From an uncultured Paracoccaceae bacterium (GTDB lineage: Bacteria > Pseudomonadota > Alphaproteobacteria > Rhodobacterales > Rhodobacteraceae), in NCBI GenBank assembly GCA_947488605.1, contig CANKZJ010000001.1, positions 744,001 through 808,000 on the forward strand: a DNA stretch of 64,000 nt. Direction: 5' to 3'. A program made the position numbers and the translations under genes. Under the pieces are notes generated by a model. The model saw nothing but the letters and a program-made list of their open reading frames with translations, ran no database searches and had not been told where the DNA came from. This document shows, in pieces, positions 45,784-53,861 of this stretch (the first letter of the stretch is position 1; each line of letters starts with the position of its first letter).

Positions 45784-46070
45784 TATTCAACCACCTTCGG
45801 GACAGCAAAGAACCCTTCACGGGCATCGGGCGCGTTTTTCAACACAGCCGCTTGTTGGTTGCCATCTGTGACGACATCTTCGCGGCGCTTAAGGCGTTGC
45901 GGGGTCACAGACGTCATCGGCTCGACGCCTTCGACATCAACCTCATTGAGTTGCTCAATAAATCCGAGGATCGCGCTGAATTCGGATGCCAGCGCGGGCA
46001 ATGCGTCGTCTTCCACCTTGATGCGGGCCAGCTTGGCCACGCGGCGAGCGGTTTCTGTGTCAATCGACAT
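45783..46070 (-). CDS. gatC: Asp-tRNA(Asn)/Glu-tRNA(Gln) amidotransferase subunit C
   Basis: A 95-residue subunit that wraps GatA and GatB together. It opens [57 protein letters not shown], the standard GatC pattern. It is upstream of gatA and coupled to it by a one-base overlap. Confidence 0.96.
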   Translation of the reverse strand: MSIDTETARRVAKLARIKVEDDALPALASEFSAILGFIEQLNEVDVEGVEPMTSVTPQRLKRREDVVTDGNQQAAVLKNAPDAREGFFAVPKVVE

Positions 46071-46103
46071 CGGTGTCTCTCCGGTAAATCTTTGGCTTCG
46101 CGT

Positions 46104-46757
46104 TTAGCGCTCTGCGGGGGCAGTCGCAAGCATATGACGGATGTAGACGTGGATCATCCAGCTAAACATCACGCTATTGATCAGATGCCAGATGAAATGG
46201 GTGCCTATCGGGAACGCGTCGCAAAGGATTTCATCAAGTGATCTGACCGTGATGGAAAGACAAAGCAGGCCCGCGCCGATCAGAAAGCCTTGGGCGATTC
46301 CCGGCCTTCTGCGCAAGAGCACTGCATAGACGCCGAGCAGGATTGGCACGGTCCAATAGAAGTTTGATATTTTGATGAAGGGGATCTGATCTAGAATAGG
46401 GACCAGTATGGCGGCGTAGGGAATAAAAAACGCCGTTGCGAAGACAGCCCACCAGCGCCCCATAGGCACGATGTCGCGGTTCACGACAAAAAGATAGACG
46501 AGGATAAATATCCCGATCGGCACCACATCTGCAACTGAAGCCCAGATTGTCGCATGGGTATGGAAAAGGTAGCTTCCCAACCCAATCGCAAACAGGATAG
46601 CCGATAGAACCTGCGCCATTGGCACGCCCGCACTTCGCCGGAAGAAATAAAGAGCCACCGCCATATATGCCAGATTTGTCAGCGCATTCAGCGGCTCAGA
46701 CCAATACGTGAAATCTGTCCGTTCGCAATAAATATCGATTTGTTCGAACCAGTCCAT
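46104..46757 (-). CDS. Ceramidase-domain (alkaline ceramidase-like) membrane protein
   Basis: A 217-residue protein with seven predicted helices. The CREST-superfamily layout is visible: IDIYCERTDFTYWSEPLNALTNLAYM in the first part with conserved Asn and Glu, SYLFHTHATIWASVADVVPIGIF (His and Asp of the metal site), and C-terminal FPIGTHFIWHLINSVMFSWMI (His-x3-His). It may hydrolyse a membrane amide-lipid. Actual ceramides are rare in this group, so the substrate is unknown. Confidence 0.8.
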   Translation of the reverse strand: MDWFEQIDIYCERTDFTYWSEPLNALTNLAYMAVALYFFRRSAGVPMAQVLSAILFAIGLGSYLFHTHATIWASVADVVPIGIFILVYLFVVNRDIVPMGRWWAVFATAFFIPYAAILVPILDQIPFIKISNFYWTVPILLGVYAVLLRRRPGIAQGFLIGAGLLCLSITVRSLDEILCDAFPIGTHFIWHLINSVMFSWMIHVYIRHMLATAPAER

Positions 46758-46765
46758 CTTGCCCC

Positions 46766-47212
46766 TTATCTACGGCTCGCGAAGAAGTCTTTCAAAAGCG
46801 CTTCAGACTTCGCAGCGTTCAGGCCATCATAGATCTCAGGCGCATGATGGCATTGCGGGTGGCTAAACACGCGTGGGCCTTGCGCAATTCCGCCCGACTT
46901 TGGGTCAGAAGCGCCATAGTACAGCCGCGCGATCCGTGCATTGCTGATCGCCGCCGCGCACATTGGGCAAGGCTCCAAGCTTACATAAAGATCGTATCCC
47001 GACAGACGTTCTTGTCCCAGCGCAGCACAGGCCGCCCTGATGGCCAAAATTTCTGCATGGGCGGTCGGATCATTCAACTCGCGTGTGCGGTTTCCAGCTT
47101 GGGCAATCACGCCACCCGGCCCGATCACAACGGCACCCACAGGCACTTCGCCGCGCTTTGCAGCAGCGCGCGCTTCGTCCAATGCGATATTCATATGCGA
47201 GCGGAATTCCAT
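46766..47212 (-). CDS. tadA: tRNA-specific adenosine deaminase (A34 to inosine)
   Basis: Zinc deaminase that makes inosine at the wobble position of tRNA-Arg(ACG). The 148-residue protein has His52 and catalytic Glu54 in DPTAHAEILAIR, and the zinc Cys pair in LEPCPMCAAAIS (Cys82 and Cys85), followed by ARIARLYYGASDPKSGG. The start is the ATG at 47212; a longer frame to 47263 lacks family support. It is divergent from the pseudouridine synthase gene. Confidence 0.95.
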   Translation of the reverse strand: MEFRSHMNIALDEARAAAKRGEVPVGAVVIGPGGVIAQAGNRTRELNDPTAHAEILAIRAACAALGQERLSGYDLYVSLEPCPMCAAAISNARIARLYYGASDPKSGGIAQGPRVFSHPQCHHAPEIYDGLNAAKSEALLKDFFASRR

Positions 47213-47288
47213 GCACTCTTGATGCCTGCACACCCGAATTTCAGCAAGAGCATTTGCAAGCACCGTCCATCACCCTTAAAGCGGAGCA

Positions 47289-48089
47289 ATGACAGATACC
47301 CCTCCCCCCGGCGACCGCATCGCCAAAGTCTTATCGCGCGCAGGCGTTGCCAGCCGTCGCGAGGCCGAGCGCATGATCGAAGACGGCCGTGTCAGTGTGA
47401 ATGGCAAGACCATCACCACCCCCGCATTGAACGTGACACCCAATGACCGGGTCGTCGTGGACGGCAAACAAATTGGTGAACCCGAACCGCCGCGCATTTG
47501 GCTATACCACAAGCCAGCGGGCCTCGTGACGACCGAACGGGATGAGAAAGACCGGCCCACGGTTTTCGCGTCTTTGCCAGAAAGCATGCCACGCGTCATG
47601 TCTGTGGGACGTTTGGATTTGAATTCGGAAGGTTTGCTTTTGCTAACCAACGATGGCGAAGTGAAGCGCAAGCTTGAGCTGCCTTCAACCGGTTGGCTGC
47701 GCCGCTACCGCGTGCGCATCAACGGGTCAGTCAGTGAAGCCCGGCTTGATCAATTGCGCGAAGGGATCGAAGTCGAAGGCATCCGCTATCAGCCCATGGT
47801 CGTGACCTTTGATCGCCAGCAAGGCGCAAATGCATGGCTGACCGTCAGCCTGCGCGAAGGTAAGAACCGCGAAATTCGCCGTGCAATGGGTGAGATTGGG
47901 GTCACCGTGAACCGCCTGATCCGCGTCAGCTATGGGCCATTCCAACTCGCCAACTTGAAACAGGGCGAAGTGGAAGAGCTCAAACAACGCGTTGTGCGCG
48001 ATCAGCTGGGAATTTCCGGCAAACCCGAGCCCAAACGGGTGCGAAAGACCGTCAATCGCCCCACAAGGGGGAAAAAGCGGCCCGTTTGA
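47289..48089 (+). CDS. rluB: 23S rRNA pseudouridine synthase, RluB/RsuA type
   Basis: A 266-residue enzyme isomerising a uridine in 23S rRNA (RluB makes Psi2605 in E. coli). It has an N-terminal S4 RNA-binding domain (RIAKVLSRAGVASRREAERMIEDGRVSVNGKTI). The catalytic domain contains SVGRLDLNSEGLLLLTNDGEVKRKL with the essential Asp, and LREGKNREIRRAMGEIGVTVNRLIRVSYGPFQL. The basic C-terminal tail is KRVRKTVNRPTRGKKRPV. Family assignment is firm; the RluB versus RsuA/RluE choice rests on overall pattern. Confidence 0.92.
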   Translation: MTDTPPPGDRIAKVLSRAGVASRREAERMIEDGRVSVNGKTITTPALNVTPNDRVVVDGKQIGEPEPPRIWLYHKPAGLVTTERDEKDRPTVFASLPESMPRVMSVGRLDLNSEGLLLLTNDGEVKRKLELPSTGWLRRYRVRINGSVSEARLDQLREGIEVEGIRYQPMVVTFDRQQGANAWLTVSLREGKNREIRRAMGEIGVTVNRLIRVSYGPFQLANLKQGEVEELKQRVVRDQLGISGKPEPKRVRKTVNRPTRGKKRPV

Positions 48090-48152
48090 ACCTTGTTCTG
48101 TTTCAAGCGTTGTGCATGCTAGCATTCAATTAATCTCCCGGGGGACATCGCT

Positions 48153-48974
48153 TTGGCTGAACTGCTAACGCTCGAAAACGCTATAAACCTAATCATGCTA
48201 TGCTTTTTGCAAGCGGTTCTAGGCTTCGACAATCTGCTCTATATCTCGATTGAAAGTAAGCGCGCACCAGTCGCACAACAAAAATCAGTGCGGACTTGGG
48301 GTATCATCATCGCCGTCGCTTTGCGTGTCGTGCTGCTGTTCACCATGATCCAGTTGATAGATTCTTTGTCCGAGCCATTCTTTATCATGGACTGGGAAGG
48401 CGTCATTGAGGGCGGCGTCAACTTTGCCACGATCGTATTCGTCTTTGGTGGTGCGTTCATCATGTATACTGCCGTCAAAGAAATCGGGCATATGCTGTCC
48501 ATGGATAAGCTGGACCACGACGTCGAAGGCAAAGGGGCCAAATCTGCGCTGCAGGTCGTCATCATGATTGTCATCATGAACCTGATCTTTTCGTTTGATT
48601 CTGTTCTGTCCGCCCTTGCGATTACCGATGTATTTCCCATCCTTGCCTTTGCGATCATTCTGTCAGGTCTCGCGATGCTATTGCTCGCCGATGGTGTGAC
48701 GCGGTTCCTTGAAAAGAACCGAATGTACGAAGTGCTCGGCCTGTTTATCTTGTTGATCGTTGGTGTTGTCCTCTTGGGCGAAGCCGGACCTGCCGCAGCC
48801 CATGCTATGCATGACGAAAGTTTGCAAATCATGGTCTTTGGCCAAGACATCCTTCCGATGTCGAAATCCACGTTCTACTTCTCTGTTGTGGTGCTGGTCG
48901 CGGTGGAGATCATCCAGTCCGGCTATACCCGTAAATTGAACGCAGAGCGGGCAGCCTTGCAGAAACACTCGTAA
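48153..48974 (+). CDS. TerC-family integral membrane protein
   Basis: A 273-residue inner-membrane protein with about eight helices and the TerC metal-binding acidic motifs: LQAVLGFDNLLYISIES near residue 24 and NLIFSFDSVLSALAITDVFPI near residue 148. TerC proteins are linked to tellurite resistance and, in other bacteria, manganese export and metalation of exported enzymes. The start is TTG at 48153 after GGGGGAC. The TelA/XpaC run follows on the same strand after 56 bases. Confidence 0.92.
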   Translation: MAELLTLENAINLIMLCFLQAVLGFDNLLYISIESKRAPVAQQKSVRTWGIIIAVALRVVLLFTMIQLIDSLSEPFFIMDWEGVIEGGVNFATIVFVFGGAFIMYTAVKEIGHMLSMDKLDHDVEGKGAKSALQVVIMIVIMNLIFSFDSVLSALAITDVFPILAFAIILSGLAMLLLADGVTRFLEKNRMYEVLGLFILLIVGVVLLGEAGPAAAHAMHDESLQIMVFGQDILPMSKSTFYFSVVVLVAVEIIQSGYTRKLNAERAALQKHS

Positions 48975-49030
48975 ATTCACCCTTTCCTCCCTATCTGGAA
49001 GATGAATGAAACTAGCGGAGTAACGCGAAA

Positions 49031-49234
49031 ATGGTGCGATTGATCTTTGTTGTCGCCTTTGTGGCCGTGGTTGCGATTGCAATCATTGCTGTTCTGGGAA
49101 CAATAACGGCCGTCGCCCAAACGAGCGCTGGAAAGGATACCGACGACATGCCTGCGAAATTCCGACGGATCACATATGTCTTGCTAGTCGTGCTGATGTT
49201 CGGTGTCGCCTCTGGCTGGTTGGGGGGCACCTGA
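49031..49234 (+). CDS. Small two-helix membrane protein of the XpaC-TelA unit
   Basis: A 67-residue protein with two transmembrane helices (about residues 3-28 and 47-65) and a polar middle (SAGKDTDDMPAKFRR). Its stop overlaps the next start by one base (TGATG). No known family is recognised. It opens the tight XpaC-TelA run and may anchor the complex. Confidence 0.65.
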   Translation: MVRLIFVVAFVAVVAIAIIAVLGTITAVAQTSAGKDTDDMPAKFRRITYVLLVVLMFGVASGWLGGT

Positions 49235-50130
49235 TGGCGAAGCGCTTTGGTGGCAAATTCAGCCCTGATGGGCAGGCCGCAACTGGGCCACGTGATACTG
49301 TTCAAAGTGATCGCCAGATTGCTGTGTCCGGCGGGCGGGTCAAATTGCTGTATGTGCCTGCGATTGTATTGGCTGCGACATCGTTGAACGATGGACCTGT
49401 GACGTTGGTCACTGCCTTGGTCGGTGCAGCGACGCTGACGCTGGCCGCATGGTTGTTGCAAGAAGGGCTAAAGGCCGAGGCCGCGTTCAATGCACGCAAG
49501 ATCGCAAAGCGTCCTGCCTTGCCGCGCAAGATGCTCGCCACCGTTTTGACCGGTGTCGGTGTGACAATTGCCGCCTACACTGGTGACAGCGGTGTGATCG
49601 GTTCGGTTCTCTACGGCATTGCTGCGGCGGGTCTTCATACGGCGACATTCGGTGTCGATCCGATGTCTGACAAGCGCATGGAAGGCGTCGATGCCTTCCA
49701 ACAGGACCGCGTGGCAAAAGTGGTAGACGAGGCTGAGGCACATCTGGCTGTGATGAAATCGCAGATTGAGGCGGTTTCAGACCGCCGCCTGACCGACCGG
49801 GTTGAGGATTTTCAGATCATCGCCCGCCGCATGATCCGCACGGTCGAAGAAGATCCGCGAGACTTGAGCGGTGCGCGCAAATTCTTGGGCGTGTATTTGA
49901 TGGGTGCACGCGATGCGACGATCAAATTCGTCGATCTCTATACGCGCAAGAAAGACGCTGATGTGCGCACAGATTACGAGGCCCTGCTGGATGATCTGGA
50001 ACAGAACTTTGCAGCACGCACGGAAAAAATGTTGCTCGATGATCGCAGCGATATGGATATTGAAATCAAAGTGCTTCGCGACCGCCTGCAGCGCGAGGGT
50101 GTGAGCATGAAAACGAAAGGGAACGACTAA
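49234..50130 (+). CDS. XpaC-like (5-bromo-4-chloroindolyl phosphate hydrolysis) protein
   Basis: A 298-residue protein: a basic N-terminus, about four hydrophobic helices in the first half (LLYVPAIVLAATSLNDGPVTLVTALVGAATLTLAAWLL; MLATVLTGVGVTIAAYTGD; VLYGIAAAGLHTATFGVDP). A helical, charged C-terminal half follows (RVAKVVDEAEAHLAVMKSQIEAV ... GARKFLGVYLMGARDATIKFVDLYTRK), the typical XpaC layout. XpaC genes are constant partners of telA. The name reflects an old assay and its biochemical activity is not established. It is coupled at both ends by one-base overlaps. Confidence 0.87.
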   Translation: MAKRFGGKFSPDGQAATGPRDTVQSDRQIAVSGGRVKLLYVPAIVLAATSLNDGPVTLVTALVGAATLTLAAWLLQEGLKAEAAFNARKIAKRPALPRKMLATVLTGVGVTIAAYTGDSGVIGSVLYGIAAAGLHTATFGVDPMSDKRMEGVDAFQQDRVAKVVDEAEAHLAVMKSQIEAVSDRRLTDRVEDFQIIARRMIRTVEEDPRDLSGARKFLGVYLMGARDATIKFVDLYTRKKDADVRTDYEALLDDLEQNFAARTEKMLLDDRSDMDIEIKVLRDRLQREGVSMKTKGND

Positions 50131-51323
50131 TGTCCGATACGATCCGCCAAAAGGCAGAAGCGGCACTTGCCGAAGTCGAAAAAGTCACCGCAGTTGTGCT
50201 GCCAGAGCCAAAAGGCGAGCTGATCACGCTTGAAGCCGCTGATCCACCAACCAGCGCTGCGATTGAAAAGCGTATTGCTGAGATCGACATCACCGAGACG
50301 AATTCCATCGTGTCTTTCGGCTCTTCCGCCCAAGCCGAATTACAAGAGATCAGCCAGTCCATGCTGGCCGGTGTACGCAACAAGGACGTTGGACCCGCCG
50401 GTGACAGCCTGCGTAATATCGTAACAACGATCCGCGGGTTTTCGATCTCTGAACTGGATGTGCGCCGCGAACGCAGCTGGTGGGAACGCCTGCTGGGCCG
50501 TGCTGCACCAATGGCGAAATTCGCCGCCCGCTTTGAAGAAGTGCAAGGGCAGATTGACCATATCACCGATGACCTGCTCAAGCACGAGCATGTGTTGTTG
50601 AAGGATATCGAAAGCCTTGATGTGCTTTATGACAAGACCCTGCAATTCTACGACGAATTGGGTCTCTATATTGCGGCGGGTGAAGCAAAGATCGCTGATC
50701 TTGATGCAACAACGATCCCTGCAAAGGAGGCCGAGGTGCAAGCCGCCGCAGAAGATCAGGCTGTTATGATTGCCCAGGAGCTGCGCGATTTACGCTCTGC
50801 CCGTGATGATCTGGAACGCCGCGTGCACGATCTGAAACTGACACGTCAGGTGACGATGCAGTCCTTGCCATCCATCCGTTTGGTGCAGGAAAATGACAAG
50901 TCTTTGGTCACCAAGATCAATTCGACCTTGGTCAACACGGTCCCGCTTTGGGAAACCCAATTGGCACAAGCGGTCACCATCCAACGCTCTTCCGAGGCAG
51001 CAGAAGCAGTGCGTGGTGCCAACGACCTGACCAACGAGTTGTTGAAATCCAACGCCGAAAACCTGCGTATGGCCAACAAAACGATCCGCGAAGAGATGGA
51101 ACGCGGCGTGTTCGACATCAACGCTGTCAAAGAGGCGAACGCCAACCTGATCGCGACAATCAACGAAAGCGTCGAGATCGCCGACGAAGGCAAGCGTAAG
51201 CGCGCCGAAGCCGAGGCCGAGTTGCAGAAGATGGAGCAGGAGTTGAAAGACACCCTTGCCGCTGCAAAGGCACGTGGCACCGGAACGGGTGACGCCATCG
51301 GCACCGCGGCAGGCGCTGACTAA
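50130..51323 (+). CDS. TelA/toxic-anion-resistance protein
   Basis: A 397-residue soluble helical protein of the TelA family: SIVSFGSSAQAELQEISQSMLAGVRNKDVGPAGDSLRNIVTTIRGF, then RAAPMAKFAARFEEVQGQIDHITDDLLKHEHVLLKDIESLDVLYDKTLQFYDELGLYIAAGE, and the QSLPSIRLVQENDKSLVTKINSTLVNTVPLWETQLAQAV segment. Extended coiled coil is likely through much of it. It contributes to resistance to tellurite and envelope stress, with an unknown mechanism. The start codon overlaps the xpaC stop by one base. Confidence 0.93.
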   Translation: MSDTIRQKAEAALAEVEKVTAVVLPEPKGELITLEAADPPTSAAIEKRIAEIDITETNSIVSFGSSAQAELQEISQSMLAGVRNKDVGPAGDSLRNIVTTIRGFSISELDVRRERSWWERLLGRAAPMAKFAARFEEVQGQIDHITDDLLKHEHVLLKDIESLDVLYDKTLQFYDELGLYIAAGEAKIADLDATTIPAKEAEVQAAAEDQAVMIAQELRDLRSARDDLERRVHDLKLTRQVTMQSLPSIRLVQENDKSLVTKINSTLVNTVPLWETQLAQAVTIQRSSEAAEAVRGANDLTNELLKSNAENLRMANKTIREEMERGVFDINAVKEANANLIATINESVEIADEGKRKRAEAEAELQKMEQELKDTLAAAKARGTGTGDAIGTAAGAD

Positions 51324-51326
51324 GAT

Positions 51327-52289
51327 ATGAAAACCGGGGGTATCTTGCGGCATATTCTGATGCTCGTCCTTGCGACGGGTCTGATGGGATGTGAACTGCT
51401 GGCGCCCCCGGTGACGGCACCACCGCTACCGCCTGTTGAAGAACCGGAACCGCCTGTTGGTCCGGTTGTGACGGCACCAAGTCAGGCCAGCCGTGACCTC
51501 ACAACCTATTATAAACGCTTGCAGAATGATCTTTTGAACCAGGGACTTTTGCGCGGCGACGGTGGCGGGGCTGACACGCCGTTTACCGACACACAACTGG
51601 CGCGCAATTTTGTACGCATCGCCCTGTTCAATGAATACCGCGACGACAGTGATTTTCAACGCCCGCAAGCCACCGTGTCCAAACTGCGCCGCTGGACCGG
51701 CCCGATCCGCATGTCGGTCGAGTTTGGTGATACCGTCCCCCTCGCCCAGCGCGATCTGGATTTGGCCAGCGTAAGTGCCTATGCAGCAAGGCTGTCGCGC
51801 ACCACTGGCGTGCCGATAACGATCACAGATCGCAATCCAAATTACCGGGTTCTGTTCCTGGGTGAAGACGACAGACGCGCTTATGGACCCCGCCTGCGCG
51901 AATTGATCCCGAATATCTCGGACGGGACTTTGCGCACGTTTGTGAACCTGCCGCGCGACCAGCTTTGTGTTGTTATCGGCACGTTTGCGCCCGGCCGATC
52001 GAATTACACCAAGGCCGTCGCGATGATCCGCGCCGAACACCCCAACTTGATGCGCAGCGCCTGCATTCACGAAGAGCTGGCCCAAGGCATGGGCCTTGCC
52101 AACGACAGCCCGGGCGCACGCCCGTCGATCTTTAATGATGATGAAGAGTTTGCATTGCTTACCACGCATGATGAACTCTTGCTCAGAATGCTTTACGATC
52201 CACGCTTGCAAACGGGAATGGAGCCTGCCGTTGCGGCCCCCATCGCCCGTCAAATCGCCCGCGACTATCTGGCAACGGGGGCAAGTTGA
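51327..52289 (+). CDS. DUF2927-domain lipoprotein
   Basis: A 320-residue lipoprotein. A signal ends LMGCELL (Cys22), then a Pro-rich linker precedes the DUF2927 domain (about residues 75-260): LARNFVRIALFNEY, LRRWTGPIRMSVEFGD, and IHEELAQGMGLANDSPGARPSIFNDDEEFALLTTHDELLLRMLYDPRLQ. The His-Glu-Glu-x-x-Gln-x-x-Gly stretch resembles a metallopeptidase-like site, so it may be a zinc protease; this is inferred from the motif. It sits directly after telA. Confidence 0.82.
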   Translation: MKTGGILRHILMLVLATGLMGCELLAPPVTAPPLPPVEEPEPPVGPVVTAPSQASRDLTTYYKRLQNDLLNQGLLRGDGGGADTPFTDTQLARNFVRIALFNEYRDDSDFQRPQATVSKLRRWTGPIRMSVEFGDTVPLAQRDLDLASVSAYAARLSRTTGVPITITDRNPNYRVLFLGEDDRRAYGPRLRELIPNISDGTLRTFVNLPRDQLCVVIGTFAPGRSNYTKAVAMIRAEHPNLMRSACIHEELAQGMGLANDSPGARPSIFNDDEEFALLTTHDELLLRMLYDPRLQTGMEPAVAAPIARQIARDYLATGAS

Positions 52290-52338
52290 CCCATGCAGAT
52301 GCAATGCCATCTCGCACCAATAACCACGGAGGCCACTA

Positions 52339-53442
52339 ATGGGCATTTTCGATTTTCTGACCGGTGAATTCATCGATGTCATTCACTGGACCGACAACAC
52401 GCGCGACACGATGGTGTGGCGGTTTGAACGTGAAGGCCACGAGATAAAATACGGTGCCAAGCTGACCGTGCGCGAAGGTCAGGCAGCCGTGTTCGTTCAT
52501 GAGGGCCAATTGGCGGATGTCTTCACCCCCGGCCTTTACATGTTGGAAACCAACAACATGCCAATCATGACGACCCTGCAACACTGGGATCATGGTTTTC
52601 AAAGCCCGTTCAAATCCGAGATTTACTACGTTAACACGACACGATTTTCCAACCTTAAGTGGGGGACGAAAAACCCCATCATGGTGCGCGATCCAGAGTT
52701 CGGCCCAACACGGTTGCGCGCGTTTGGCACATATACCGTCAAAGTGACCGATCCTGCCGTTTACCTGCGCGAAATTGTTGGCACCGATGGTGAATTCACG
52801 ATGGACGAGATCAGCTATCAGATCCGCAATATCATCGTGCAGGAATTCAGCCGCGTGATCGCGCAATCGGGTATTCCGGTGCTGGATATGGCAGCGAACA
52901 CTGGCGATCTGGGCAAGTTGATCGCGTCAGCCATTGATCCAACGATGAAACAGTACGGCCTCACGATCCCTGAACTTTATATCGAAAACATCAGCTTGCC
53001 GTCAGCCGTAGAAGAGGCTTTGGACAAACGCACATCGATGGGTCTGGCTGGTGATCTGGGCAAATTCACACAGTATTCCGCCGCCGAAGCCATGACATCC
53101 GCCGCGAACAACCCAGCAGGCGGCGGCATGGCCGCAGGCCTCGGTGCCGGGATGGGCATGGCGATGGCTGGGCAAATGGCGCAAGGCGGGCCTTGGGGTG
53201 GCGCTCCTGCTGCCGCTACTCCACCGCCCGCACCGGTCGAGCATGTCTGGCACATCGCGTCAGGTGGCGAAGTTACCGGCCCATTCTCAAAGGCTGCGAT
53301 GGGTCGTATGGTGACCGACGGCAAGCTAAGCCGCGACAGCATGGTTTGGACCCAAGGCCAAGACGGCTGGCTGCCCGCAGGCGATGTGATGGAACTCGCG
53401 CAGCTCTTTACCGTTATGCCCCCACCGCCCCCCGGCGCATGA
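52339..53442 (+). CDS. SPFH-domain protein with C-terminal GYF_2 domain
   Basis: A 367-residue protein resembling the YdjI/virion-core SPFH group: MGIFDFLTGEFIDVIHWTDNTRDTMVWRFEREGHEIKYGAKLTVREGQAAVFVHEG, then FGTYTVKVTDPAVYLREIVG. A Gly/Ala/Met-rich linker (about residues 255-300) leads to a GYF_2 domain (HVWHIASGGEVTGPFSKAAMGRMVTDGKLSRDSMVWTQGQDGWLPAGDVMELAQLF). It likely scaffolds a membrane patch. GGAGG precedes the start. It ends in ATGA overlap with the next gene. Confidence 0.9.
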   Translation: MGIFDFLTGEFIDVIHWTDNTRDTMVWRFEREGHEIKYGAKLTVREGQAAVFVHEGQLADVFTPGLYMLETNNMPIMTTLQHWDHGFQSPFKSEIYYVNTTRFSNLKWGTKNPIMVRDPEFGPTRLRAFGTYTVKVTDPAVYLREIVGTDGEFTMDEISYQIRNIIVQEFSRVIAQSGIPVLDMAANTGDLGKLIASAIDPTMKQYGLTIPELYIENISLPSAVEEALDKRTSMGLAGDLGKFTQYSAAEAMTSAANNPAGGGMAAGLGAGMGMAMAGQMAQGGPWGGAPAAATPPPAPVEHVWHIASGGEVTGPFSKAAMGRMVTDGKLSRDSMVWTQGQDGWLPAGDVMELAQLFTVMPPPPPGA

Positions 53443-53861
53443 CACGACGCAGGCTGACAATTCTGCTGCATTGGTCAACGCTGATGTTGGTTTTGGTTAT
53501 GGTCAAGGGCGGCACTTCCGAACCTTGGGTCCGGTGGACCTTTGTGATGGGTGGTACAGTTTGGATCGGCATGGCACTGATCAAGGGAATGATGTGCAAG
53601 CCGGGCCCAAAGCTAACCGGCTCGATGCGCACGGCTTATCCGTGGATGCACCGCGGAATGTACGCGGTCTTAGCCATCGCCGTGGCGCTGAACGCCGCAG
53701 CTCTTACAGGCTGGATGCCACATGATACGGGATGGGTTGCCTTACTTGTCTTATTGTCCGCAGGCGCGCTGCACGGCCTTTTCCATTTTTGGCGCCACAA
53801 TGTGCTTTTTGATGGTGCGTTGCGGGTAATGATGCCGCGCTTCATGCATAAGATTTTGTGA
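53439..53861 (+). CDS. Cytochrome b561-like four-helix membrane protein
   Basis: A 140-residue protein with four predicted transmembrane helices and several His at helix ends (LLHWSTL, PWMHRGMY, ALHGLFHFWRHNV), a layout like the small cytochrome b561 group that binds heme. Whether it binds heme cannot be proved from sequence. The start is the ATG at 53439 overlapping the SPFH gene's stop; the frame is open upstream but only as a shadow of that gene. It overlaps the next gene by one base. Confidence 0.7.
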   Translation: MTRRRLTILLHWSTLMLVLVMVKGGTSEPWVRWTFVMGGTVWIGMALIKGMMCKPGPKLTGSMRTAYPWMHRGMYAVLAIAVALNAAALTGWMPHDTGWVALLVLLSAGALHGLFHFWRHNVLFDGALRVMMPRFMHKIL

